NCBI GenBank assembly: GCA_964498065.1
Contig: CAZCFZ010000018.1
Location: 1-64,000, forward strand
Source of the DNA: FEN-1297 sp964498065
GTDB lineage: Bacteria; Bacteroidota; Ignavibacteria; Ignavibacteriales; Ignavibacteriaceae
Reading direction: 5' to 3'
Length of the DNA stretch: 64,000 nt
Each line of letters starts with the position of its first letter. Position 1 is the first letter of the stretch. The notes beneath the pieces were generated by a model that was not told where the DNA came from, did no database searches, and worked only from the letters and a program-made list of their open reading frames with translations. This document shows, piece after piece, positions 45,305 to 52,654 of this stretch. The position numbers were made by a program, and so were the translations under genes.

Positions 45305-45427
45305 AAACACCCAACGTTTAAGACAAAGATAAAAACTTTTAACAAACGCCCTATTTAGACACCCAATGTTTTGAAACTTGGAATTACTTTTTGAAACATT
45401 GGGTGTCTTTCTTAAACATTGGGTGTC
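45305..45427. repeat. Four copies of the GACACCCAATGTTT motif, two in each orientation
   Basis: Copies lie at 45307-45320 (one change, ACACCCAACGTTTA), 45358-45371, and inverted (AAACATTGGGTGTC) at 45394-45407 and 45414-45427. The pair 45358/45394 can form a long hairpin. They lie between etfB (minus) and the DUF134 gene (plus). They could be binding sites or a small repeat element. Confidence 0.65.
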
Positions 45428-45444
45428 TGTCCTTTAAACTATTT

Positions 45445-45475
45445 TTTGACATTATCATTTTTTTTTATATTTTTG
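45445..45475 (+). promoter_or_regulatory. Bacteroidota-type promoter of the DUF134 gene
   Basis: TTTG (45445-45448), 19 bases, then TATTTTTG (45468-45475) matches the TTTG/TANNTTTG consensus exactly. A TTGACA also overlaps the upstream box. Transcription would begin inside the palindrome at 45476-45495. Confidence 0.6.
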
Positions 45476-45495
45476 TTATGAGCATATGCTCATAA
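45476..45495. promoter_or_regulatory. Perfect 20-base palindrome, probable operator
   Basis: TTATGAGCATATGCTCATAA is a perfect inverted repeat directly after the promoter and 8 bases before the likely start codon at 45504. It probably binds the DUF134 HTH protein encoded next to it (autoregulation). An in-frame ATG at 45486 lies inside the palindrome and is unlikely to be the start. Confidence 0.6.
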
Positions 45496-45503
45496 TTATT
45501 TTT

Positions 45504-45887
45504 ATGGCAAGACCGAAGAAACATAGAAAAATAAACTGCGACCCGACGTCGTATTACTTTAAGCCGGCAGGAGTACCCATCGGACATCTTGATGAAGTTG
45601 TTCTTGAAGACGATGAACTTGAGGCTTTACGGTTAGGCGACTTAAACAGCCTTTCGCAGGAAGAAGCCGCGGAAAAAATGAAAATTTCCAGGGCTACTTT
45701 CGGCAGGATTATAAATTCGGCGCATATTAAGGTTGCGGATTCTATTATTAACGGGAAAGCCATAAAAATCTCGGTAGAATTAAACAACGAAGAAAAGGCC
45801 TCCTTTTTTTCATGCGGCAAGTGTGGACTGAAATTAAAAATGAGACACAGAAGACAGTTCTCAGCTTGTCCTAAATGCAGTAACTAA
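45504..45887 (+). CDS. DUF134 family DNA-binding protein
   Basis: A 127-residue protein starting MARPKKHRKI, the usual start of the DUF134 family. A sigma-70 region 4-like HTH covers about 50-85 (LSQEEAAEKMKISRATFGRI). Two CxxC pairs (CGKCGLK, CPKCSN) at the C-terminus form a probable zinc ribbon or metal sensor. DUF134 genes are often next to NifX-like genes, as here (15-base gap). It is probably a metal- or cofactor-responsive repressor acting at the 45476-45495 palindrome; the signal is unknown. Confidence 0.85.
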   Translation: MARPKKHRKINCDPTSYYFKPAGVPIGHLDEVVLEDDELEALRLGDLNSLSQEEAAEKMKISRATFGRIINSAHIKVADSIINGKAIKISVELNNEEKASFFSCGKCGLKLKMRHRRQFSACPKCSN

Positions 45888-45902
45888 AAAATAGGTGGAA
45901 AT

Positions 45903-46295
45903 ATGAAAATAGCAGTAGCAACAAACGATCAGGTCAGAGTAACCGGTCATCTCGGAAGATGCAGATCATTCATGGTATACGAAACCGATGATTCAAAAAT
46001 ATTAAATAAAGAACTTCGTCAGAATACTTTTACACATCATATGGCGCATCACGGAGAAGAACACGGACATCATCATCACGGTGATGGCGAGGTTCACAGC
46101 CATCAAGGCCTGATTGACGGATTAAACGACTGCAGCCACGTAATCTTTCAAAGCGGCGGCTGGAGAGTTATTGAAGACCTTAAAGCAAATAACATAATCC
46201 CGGTTTTAACCGATGAAAGTGTTGCGGACAATGCAGTATTAAAGTTCTTAAAAGGAGAGCTTGTAACAAAAGAAGATAATTCGTGCGATCATTGA
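45903..46295 (+). CDS. NifX/NifB-like dinitrogenase iron-molybdenum cofactor family protein, His-rich
   Basis: A 130-residue protein starting MKIAVATNDQVRVTGHLGRC, the usual start of this small cofactor-binding family. A histidine-rich insertion lies at about residues 41-63 (HHMAHHGEEHGHHHHGDGE), and another His/Cys cluster (DNSCDH) closes the protein. In nitrogen fixers relatives carry FeMo-cofactor; stand-alone copies in non-fixers are of unknown role. No nif genes are seen here. The insert suggests binding of Zn, Ni or another soft metal. It is co-transcribed with the DUF134 gene and has AGGTGG as ribosome site. Confidence 0.85.
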   Translation: MKIAVATNDQVRVTGHLGRCRSFMVYETDDSKILNKELRQNTFTHHMAHHGEEHGHHHHGDGEVHSHQGLIDGLNDCSHVIFQSGGWRVIEDLKANNIIPVLTDESVADNAVLKFLKGELVTKEDNSCDH

Positions 46296-46360
46296 AATAT
46301 TATTGGGAAAATTTATTTTAAACAAGAGGTAGTGTCTAGTTTAAAATATTATTTTTGATT

Positions 46361-46490
46361 TTGTCATCCCGAGCTGACCTGGCTGCCGCAGGCAGGGTCG
46401 AGGGATGATTGCCTTTGGAGTCTGTTACAGTAATGTCATTTCGACCGGAGGGAGAAATCCTTTAGGCAAAAGAGATAAGATTTCTCAGTC
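46361..46490. repeat. Cluster of palindromic intergenic repeats
   Basis: A hairpin TCATCCC/GGGATGA (46364-46408, inner GGCTGCCGCAGGCAGG) is followed by a GTCATTTCGACCGGAGGGAG element with stem GAGAAATC/GATTTCTC (46452-46486). The first is related to the CATCCC/GGGATG hairpin in the 34371 element. No gene is seen in the surrounding 46296-46924 gap. Confidence 0.55.
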
Positions 46491-46594
46491 GAGGAATCCT
46501 TCCGGCAATGAAATTATCATAGTAGTGTAACGATCTAGTCAGACAGATATTTGGGTGAGTTAGAAGTATATTGTAAAAAAGGAACTCATCCCAA

Positions 46595-46617
46595 CCCTTC
46601 CCTTACAAAGGGAAGGG
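46595..46617. repeat. CCCTTCCCTT/AAGGGAAGGG hairpin
   Basis: A perfect 10-bp stem with a 3-base loop, of the same sequence family as the hairpin at 26213-26233 and the in-gene palindromes at 36361 and 38591. Confidence 0.65.
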
Positions 46618-46799
46618 CTTATTGGTAAAATTAACATTGATATTATCATTTTATCAATCGATTATTAAAATTAAATTACAGTGTATTAGGAACAATAAAT
46701 AAAATTGAAATATACTTTAATCAAAAAAGAAAAAGAATAATTATTTCCTAACATATATACCCCCCGGAGTTTGAGTGACTAGCTAAAATTCTATTTACA

Positions 46800-46867
46800 A
46801 CTCCGTAGGAGTTGAATATTTGTATAAACAGTAAACCCAAATACTAACAGAACTCCGTAGGAGTTCA
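46800..46867. repeat. Two REP-like palindromes (AACTCCGTAGGAGTT)
   Basis: AACTCCGTAGGAGTT (46800-46814) and GAACTCCGTAGGAGTTC (46851-46867) resemble the palindromes beside the RAYT-like gene at 19.4 kb. They lie 58 bases upstream of the ArsP_2 gene. Confidence 0.6.
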
Positions 46868-46924
46868 ATAATAAATTTTTACATAACTTAGATTTTACAA
46901 TTTAAGGAAAAAGATAAAAACACT

Positions 46925-47758
46925 ATGCTTATTGATGTTTTAAAAGAAAGCCTCCAGGTTACACTGCTTGTGCTTTTAATGATGACTGTCGTTGATATAA
47001 TTAATGTATGGACGCGCGGCAAGCTTGCTTCAATTTTACACACATCTTCAAACTGGAAGCAGTATATCGTTACTTCCGTTATCGGCTCAGCACCGGGATG
47101 CGTCGGCGCTTTTGCGGGAGTAAGCTTGTACATGCATGGAATGATAAGCTTCGGTGCTATAACAGGCGGAATGCTGGCAACTTCCGGCGACGAAGCATTC
47201 GTTATGCTGGCAATGTTCCCTAAAACTGCAATTCTTCTTTTCGTTATTCTTGCGGTAACAGGAATATTTTCCGGAAAACTAATAGACCTGATAGTTAAAA
47301 AGTTTAACATTAAAACATGCGTTGACTGCGAAGTTCCCCAATATCATTCCCATCATAAAGGATATAAACATTATTTAAAAGAACACGTATGGAACCATAT
47401 TATAAAACATCATCTCTGGAAAATATTCTTATGGACATTCGGCGCACTTGCTCTGCTCAGTTTCGGCTTTTCGCATTACGATCTGCATAAAATAGCATCT
47501 CATTACACTTTACTTATTCTTATCGCAAGCGCACTAATCGGGCTAATACCGGAATCCGGTCCGCATTTAATTTTTGTTACCATGTTCGCACAAGGATTGA
47601 TACCTTTTTCAATTCTATTAACCAGTTCTATGGTTCAAGACGGACATGGTCTTCTGCCGATGTTGTCGTATTCGATTAAAGATTCAATAAAAATAAAGAT
47701 ATTCAATTTCATTTTAGGACTAAGTATCGGACTTACACTATATTTGATAGGTTTATAA
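46925..47758 (+). CDS. ArsP_2/DUF2899-type putative metal transporter
   Basis: A 277-residue membrane protein with about 8-10 helices. Conserved repeats SAPGCVGAFAGVSLYMHGMI and GLIPESGPHLIFVTMFAQGL face each other as an inverted duplication. A cytosolic or periplasmic loop (about 137-160) has a CVDCE motif and a string of histidines (HSHHKGYKHYLKEHVWNHI). The family is annotated as a putative manganese or heavy-metal transporter; direction is not established. It starts 33 bases upstream of the TonB-receptor start, so the two form an inner- and outer-membrane pair for one metal or metal complex. Confidence 0.78.
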   Translation: MLIDVLKESLQVTLLVLLMMTVVDIINVWTRGKLASILHTSSNWKQYIVTSVIGSAPGCVGAFAGVSLYMHGMISFGAITGGMLATSGDEAFVMLAMFPKTAILLFVILAVTGIFSGKLIDLIVKKFNIKTCVDCEVPQYHSHHKGYKHYLKEHVWNHIIKHHLWKIFLWTFGALALLSFGFSHYDLHKIASHYTLLILIASALIGLIPESGPHLIFVTMFAQGLIPFSILLTSSMVQDGHGLLPMLSYSIKDSIKIKIFNFILGLSIGLTLYLIGL

Positions 47759-47791
47759 ATATTTTTATCTTAAATGGGCCCGGGAATATTT

Positions 47792-50173
47792 ATGAAACTT
47801 ATCGTCTTTATTTTTTTTATTACAAACTTGTTTTCTTCTGTCATATTTCCGCAGAACGGAATAATTAGCGGCACGATTAGAGATAAAGAAACGGGCCGGT
47901 TGTTATCATCTGTTAATGTTACAATCCCATTATTAAAGATAGGAACAGTAACAGACAACAGCGGAATATTTCAACTAAAAGATATTCCCAAAGGCCGTTA
48001 CGAAATATTATTTTCATTCGTAGGATATAAATCATTAAGGCTTTCTATTAAATTCGATTCCGCTGCAATACAACATTTGAATGTAAATTTATTACCATCG
48101 CCTATAAAACTTGGAGAAGTAAAAGTCTACAGTACAAAAACAACTTCTGCGCTGAATTATATTCCGGTGCCTGCCGAAGTTGTATTAAATGATAAAATAA
48201 AAAGCAACAATCCGGTTTCAGTTCCCGATGTTTTAAAGAATGAACCCGGATTAGCATTAGGTAGAGACGGAATCTGGGGAACTCAAACTTCAATAAGAGG
48301 TTTGAGTAAATCCAGTATTGTTACAATGGTTGACGGCAATAGACTCGAAACAGCCACCGATTTGGCAGCAGAATTATCTTTAATTGACATAAATGATATC
48401 GATAGAATTGAAGTAATAAAGGGAGCCGCTTCATCATTGTACGGCACGGGCGCACTCGGAGGAATTATTAATATAATTACAAAATCCGGATCGTTTAATA
48501 AAAATTTTATTATTAAGGGAAATGCAGGAAGTAGTTATTCTTCAGTAAATAATGAAGGAATGGGAAATCTTTCGCTTGAAGCTGACGCGCTTGTCTGGTA
48601 TGTCCGCATAAATTCTACTTTAAGAAAAGCAGACAATACAAATACACCCAGAGGAATTTTAAACAATAGTCAGTACGCTGATAATAACATTTCTTTTTCT
48701 GCAGGCATACTCCCTTTTAAAAACCAGGAAATAAATTTAAAGTACCAAAATTATTTTGCAAAAAATGTCGGGATTCCCGGAGGCAACTTACTATTTCCGG
48801 CAAACGCTCTTGTCACTTATCCTGTTGAACAAAGACAAATGTTCAGCGCTGAATATTCAATAAAAAACCTTACACATTCTCTTAACAGGTTATCGGCAAA
48901 ATATTTTTACCAGGATATTTACCGTGATGTAAAAAATATTCCTTACCAAACCAAATACGTTACAACCCCGGATGGTCAGCCGGACAAAAATATGATTGTG
49001 CAGGAAATTACTCCGCACGCCCGGCATTATACAAACGGAGTGCAGATTGAATCGAATTGGATTTTAAATGATAATTACCTGGTTTTTGGTTTAGACGGGT
49101 GGCAGAGAAATTTGGACAGCAGAAGGGAACGGCACATTCTTATTCAAAACATCGATAAGAACACCCAAGATGTTTTAAGTACCGTAAATCAAATTATTGG
49201 TGAAAGGCCTATCCCGGAATCAAAATTTCAAAGTCTGGGATTATATGCACAAGATGAATGGAATCTTGTTTCAGACAAAATAAAATTAATTCTCGGAGGA
49301 AGATGGGATAAAATAAATATATCCAATAAACAATTGTTTAACCCGGTTTATTTAATTGTTAATGGGGTAACCAATTACAATCCGCCGGACAGATTACAAT
49401 GGAATGCGGCTAATATTAATAACTATTCATGGAGTGCAAATTTAGGTTTATCATATTTACTGCAAAAAGGTTTTAGTTTAAACTTATCTGCAGCCCACTC
49501 TTTTAGATCGCCTTCGCTTGAAGAAAGATATCAGTTCATAGATCTCGGCAATGTCGTTGAACTCGGCAACCCGGAGTTAAATCCTGAAAGAGGATACTTT
49601 TTTGACGGTGGAATAAAATTATGGAATGATAATCTTTCATTAACCTTCGATGTATTTTATAATTATATAGCTGACCTTGTAGTACAAAAAAGCGGAACAT
49701 ACGATGGACGGGCAGCTTTAATAAATTCGAATATAGGTAAAGCAGTTTTGTACGGATTCGACGGTTCTTTGAATTATAATTTTTACAAAGATATTATTCT
49801 TTACTGCACTACATCTTTTGTAAGAGGAAAAAATATAGAAGATAATCTATACCTGCCGCAAATTCCTCCACTGAATGGAATTTTGGGAATTAAAACCCCG
49901 GTTACATATTTTTTAAATCTTGATTTCTCATCAACATTTTTTACAACACAAAACAAAATTGCACCGGGAGAAATTTCCACTCCCGGCTATGTTTATTTCG
50001 ATTTTTATCTATCTTCAAAAGAATTCGAAATAAGAGGAATTACTTATCAATTATTTGCAGGTGTTGAAAATCTGACAAATAAAGCTTACAGAAATCATCT
50101 TGCAACTAACCGCGGCAGTGTAACTGTGGAACCTGGGCGAAATATTTTTATCAAAGTGATTGTAGGATTTTAA
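47792..50173 (+). CDS. TonB-dependent receptor, metal/siderophore type
   Basis: The ATG at 47774 is in frame, but that at 47792 starts a proper signal peptide (MKLIVFIFFITNLFSSVIF) and has GGGAAT upstream, giving 793 residues. A carboxypeptidase-regulatory-like domain follows at about 24-105 (GIISGTIRDKETGRLLSSVN, VGYKSL). The plug covers about 115-230 (VPDVLKNEPGLALGRDGIWG, IDRIEVIKGAASSLYGTGAL). The barrel ends EPGRNIFIKVIVGF. The plug and length match FepA/CirA-like receptors more than the SusC-like one at 7919. It sits between an ArsP_2 transporter and an EamA transporter. Its ligand is probably a metal or metallophore. Confidence 0.88.
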   Translation: MKLIVFIFFITNLFSSVIFPQNGIISGTIRDKETGRLLSSVNVTIPLLKIGTVTDNSGIFQLKDIPKGRYEILFSFVGYKSLRLSIKFDSAAIQHLNVNLLPSPIKLGEVKVYSTKTTSALNYIPVPAEVVLNDKIKSNNPVSVPDVLKNEPGLALGRDGIWGTQTSIRGLSKSSIVTMVDGNRLETATDLAAELSLIDINDIDRIEVIKGAASSLYGTGALGGIINIITKSGSFNKNFIIKGNAGSSYSSVNNEGMGNLSLEADALVWYVRINSTLRKADNTNTPRGILNNSQYADNNISFSAGILPFKNQEINLKYQNYFAKNVGIPGGNLLFPANALVTYPVEQRQMFSAEYSIKNLTHSLNRLSAKYFYQDIYRDVKNIPYQTKYVTTPDGQPDKNMIVQEITPHARHYTNGVQIESNWILNDNYLVFGLDGWQRNLDSRRERHILIQNIDKNTQDVLSTVNQIIGERPIPESKFQSLGLYAQDEWNLVSDKIKLILGGRWDKINISNKQLFNPVYLIVNGVTNYNPPDRLQWNAANINNYSWSANLGLSYLLQKGFSLNLSAAHSFRSPSLEERYQFIDLGNVVELGNPELNPERGYFFDGGIKLWNDNLSLTFDVFYNYIADLVVQKSGTYDGRAALINSNIGKAVLYGFDGSLNYNFYKDIILYCTTSFVRGKNIEDNLYLPQIPPLNGILGIKTPVTYFLNLDFSSTFFTTQNKIAPGEISTPGYVYFDFYLSSKEFEIRGITYQLFAGVENLTNKAYRNHLATNRGSVTVEPGRNIFIKVIVGF

Positions 50174-50196
50174 CTTTATTAAAAATTAAATTATTT

Positions 50197-51072
50197 ATGA
50201 ATTGGTTTTTATTTGCAATTATATCGGCAGTATTTTCGGCAGCCGCCGCGCTGTTTCAGAAAAAGATTCTATTCAACATAGAAGCTTTGGATTTTTCTCT
50301 TCTCCTTTCTTTTTTTAACGTCATTTTATCAATCCCGTTTTTACTTAACGTAAATTATGCAGCCCTTTCTTCGGCAAATTTACTTGTACTTTATTTTAAA
50401 TCGATATTAGGTGCGCTGGCATTTTTATGCGTTATGCTTTCAATAAAAAACATGGAAATAAGCAGGGCTCTTCCCCTATTAGCGTTAACACCCGGACTTG
50501 TAGCAATATTTGCATTTGTATTTATAAATGATTCGCTGTCATTCGTCCAGGTCCTAGCAATTTTACTTTTACTTTCAGGCACTTACATACTGGAAGCACG
50601 TGTCGGTCAAAAATTATTTGATCCTTTTAAAGTTTTTATCAAATCGAAAAATCATCACTATGTTGTGTTTGCACTTCTTCTATTTACAACAACTTCAATT
50701 ATTGACAGGCTTTTGCTCAATAGATATCAATTACCGCCGAATGCATTTATCGGGTTTCAGCATATCTTTTTCGCGATAAATTTTTTAATAATCTATTTAA
50801 TTTTTAAAAAAGATATAGTAAGATTATTCAAGCTGGACTCGAAATATTTATGGTCTTTAATTATTCTTATTTCATTTTTAACCGTAGTATACAGGTACAC
50901 TGAAATACTTGCTGTAAAAATAGCGCCGGTTGCAATGGTTTTGTCTGTTAAAAGGATTTCTGTTTTCTTTGCGGTTTTAATAGGAGGGAAAATTTTTAAA
51001 GAGAAAAATCTAGTAATAAAAACAATTGCGACAGCACTAATTATTGCCGGGATAATCTTGATAACACGCTAA
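50197..51072 (+). CDS. EamA/DMT-family transporter
   Basis: A 291-residue, 10-helix membrane protein with two EamA halves. The first ends at about 135 (ALPLLALTPGLVAIFAFVF, LLLSGTYIL). The second begins YVVFALLLFTTTSIIDRLLL and ends VLIGGKIFKEKNLVIKTIAT. Members export metabolites or transport small solutes. It follows the TonB receptor by 23 bases and probably shares its transcript. Whether it works on the same substrate is not known. Confidence 0.82.
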   Translation: MNWFLFAIISAVFSAAAALFQKKILFNIEALDFSLLLSFFNVILSIPFLLNVNYAALSSANLLVLYFKSILGALAFLCVMLSIKNMEISRALPLLALTPGLVAIFAFVFINDSLSFVQVLAILLLLSGTYILEARVGQKLFDPFKVFIKSKNHHYVVFALLLFTTTSIIDRLLLNRYQLPPNAFIGFQHIFFAINFLIIYLIFKKDIVRLFKLDSKYLWSLIILISFLTVVYRYTEILAVKIAPVAMVLSVKRISVFFAVLIGGKIFKEKNLVIKTIATALIIAGIILITR

Positions 51073-51113
51073 GTTATTAAGTTATCTTGTGTAAATCTTT
51101 AATCTTGATCATA

Positions 51114-51172
51114 ATCTTACTCTTAATTTAAAATAGATTAAGTAAGATTAAGAATAAGAGCAAGAGTAAGAT
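51114..51172. repeat. Inverted repeat ATCTTACTCTT/AAGAGTAAGAT
   Basis: 11-base perfect arms (51114-51124, 51162-51172) lie with internal half-repeats of TTAAGATTAAG type, after the EamA gene. It lacks a T run and so is not a standard terminator. Confidence 0.45.
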
Positions 51173-51273
51173 ATAATTACGTAACCTAAATTATTAATTT
51201 GAATCTATGTTAGTATTTAAGTATCTAACATTTATAAATTTTTCAGTAATCAAAAAATATTGTGAGGTTATTA

Positions 51274-51708
51274 ATGTCTACTAGAAAAGCATATATAAAG
51301 CAAGTAAAGGGAATTACATTCGTAGGTAAAACGGATTCAAATCATTGGGTAACAATGGACGGTTCGAAAGACTTCGGAGGAAGCGATGCAGGGATACGGC
51401 CGAAAGAATTAATTTTACTTGGTTTAGGCGGATGCACCGGAAGTGATGTGGTTTCCATTCTTGCGAAAAAGAGAGTCAAATTAGATGATTTTGAAATAAA
51501 TATTGAAACAGAAGTTTCCGAACAGCATCCCCAGGTATTTACTAAGCTGCATCTTGAATATGTATTTTACGGTAAAGATATAAATACTAAAGATGTTGAA
51601 AGAGCCATTGAACTATCGCAGACCAAATACTGCGGTGTTACGGCAATGCTGGAGAAAGCCGTTGAAATGACTCACTCTTACAGAATTGAGGCAGAAAAGA
51701 AAAACTAA
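51274..51708 (+). CDS. OsmC family protein
   Basis: The frame opens at a GTG at 51262, but the ATG at 51274 has GAGG 6-9 bases upstream and gives 144 residues. The family features are GIRPKELILLGLGGCTGSDV with the first peroxidatic cysteine and TKYCGVTAMLEK with the second. OsmC/YhfA-type proteins reduce organic hydroperoxides or bind acyl compounds. It is followed by a methyltransferase gene after 2 bases, so the two are co-transcribed. Confidence 0.88.
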   Translation: MSTRKAYIKQVKGITFVGKTDSNHWVTMDGSKDFGGSDAGIRPKELILLGLGGCTGSDVVSILAKKRVKLDDFEINIETEVSEQHPQVFTKLHLEYVFYGKDINTKDVERAIELSQTKYCGVTAMLEKAVEMTHSYRIEAEKKN

Positions 51709-51710
51709 AA

Positions 51711-52328
51711 ATGAATCCTGATTTTGATTCAATCAAATCATCTATACCGCCGTCTCAATCGGATAAATATTTAAACGAATGGGGCTATGATCTAGTAAAA
51801 GAATATTATGAAATGATTAAGGCTGCGAGACTGCCTAATGATGAAGCTGTATTCGAATTTGCTACAGGGTCCGGCAGAATGACTTCGCTGTTAACCCGTC
51901 TTAAATTTAAAGTAATAACCGGAGATTTAACATTTGAAGGAAAGCCAGATGCTGAAAAGAGAATTACCAACAGCTTCCTTAAACAAGTTAAATTTGTAAT
52001 TCTTAATTTGGAAAAAATTTCTTTTCCGGATAACTCACTTAAAAACATTGTTTGTGTTAATACACTTCATCATTTAAGCAATCCGCTTAACTGCCTAAAA
52101 GAATTAATTAGAGTTCACTCACCTTCAGGCAAATTGATTTTAGCGGATTTTAATGCACAAGGTTTTGATGTGATGGATAAGCTGCATAAGGTTCGATATC
52201 ATAACATTCATCCCCGCGGAGATATAAATTGGGATGAAATAAAAAGTTTAATATTTAAATATTATAGCCGGACTGAGGAAATTAAAACACAGTTAAATAT
52301 AGGGTTAATTGCATACAACAAAGGTTAA
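51711..52328 (+). CDS. Class I SAM-dependent methyltransferase
   Basis: A 205-residue protein. The SAM-binding motif I is FEFATGSGRMTSLLTR (about 45-60) with acidic motif II near GDLTFEG and the post-motif NIVCVNTLHHLSNPL, typical of Methyltransf_11/25 enzymes. It has no membrane segment. The substrate is unknown. It is tightly linked to the OsmC-type gene (2-base gap). Confidence 0.85.
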   Translation: MNPDFDSIKSSIPPSQSDKYLNEWGYDLVKEYYEMIKAARLPNDEAVFEFATGSGRMTSLLTRLKFKVITGDLTFEGKPDAEKRITNSFLKQVKFVILNLEKISFPDNSLKNIVCVNTLHHLSNPLNCLKELIRVHSPSGKLILADFNAQGFDVMDKLHKVRYHNIHPRGDINWDEIKSLIFKYYSRTEEIKTQLNIGLIAYNKG

Positions 52329-52344
52329 ATAAATAGTTTTTACT

Positions 52345-52361
52345 CATCCTCTATGAGGATG
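52345..52361. repeat. REP-like hairpin CATCCTC/GAGGATG
   Basis: A perfect 7-bp stem with a 3-base loop lies 16 bases after the methyltransferase stop codon. A related TAATCCTC/GAGGATTA hairpin lies at 52611-52629. Confidence 0.5.
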
Positions 52362-52390
52362 TAAAATAATACGGGTAATTGCCAATCAAC

Positions 52391-52512
52391 AAGAGGCTGT
52401 CTCAAAACTGTAATTCCGGGCTTGACCCGGAATCTAAATACTCGAATAACTACTAAAAGATATGCTGAATCAAGTTCAGCATGACAAATACCCTCTTTTG
52501 AAACAACCTCTT
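52391..52512. repeat. MITE-like dispersed palindromic element, copy 2 (122 bases)
   Basis: Terminal inverted repeats AAGAGGCTGTCTCAAAA (52391-52407) and its complement with two changes (52496-52512) bound the element. It has the same internal palindromes as copy 1 (ATTCCGGG/CCCGGAAT and TGCTGAA/TTCAGCA). An open frame across it (minus strand, 52340-52633) is a by-product of the repeat. Confidence 0.78.
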
Positions 52513-52610
52513 TTAAATTAAAAAATACCATCACTTTTAGCAATGATAGTTTACTTTTCAACCTTGTAGAGGTCGAATTAATGTTAAATATAAGGCTATA
52601 ATTTATATAA

Positions 52611-52629
52611 TAATCCTCGGAGAGGATTA
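52611..52629. repeat. REP-like hairpin TAATCCTC/GAGGATTA
   Basis: An 8-bp stem with a 3-base loop lies 26 bases past the stop of the MauE-thioredoxin gene (minus strand). The phrase ATGTTAAATA at 52581 is the tail also seen after the REP-like blocks at 20 kb. It could act as a weak terminator. Confidence 0.45.
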
Positions 52630-52654
52630 ACAAAATTTCCTTCTTTTCTTAAGC

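Noticed and set aside
45486..45503. Upstream ATG for the DUF134 protein
   Set aside because: It lies inside the 20-base palindrome at the predicted transcription start; the family N-terminus MARPKK begins at 45504.
46700..46924. Riboswitch upstream of the ArsP_2 gene
   Set aside because: The structure is explained by two REP-like palindromes; no yybP-ykoY (Mn) or other known riboswitch core was recognised.
46888..47310. 140-codon open frame on the minus strand opposite the ArsP_2 gene
   Set aside because: Shadow of the membrane protein gene; Ile/Ser/Thr-rich composition expected from the reverse of transmembrane codons.
52340..52633. 97-codon open frame on the minus strand
   Set aside because: It runs across the MITE-like element and flanking hairpins; phrases such as CHAELDSA and FRVKPGIT are the typical translation of this repeat type, not a protein.
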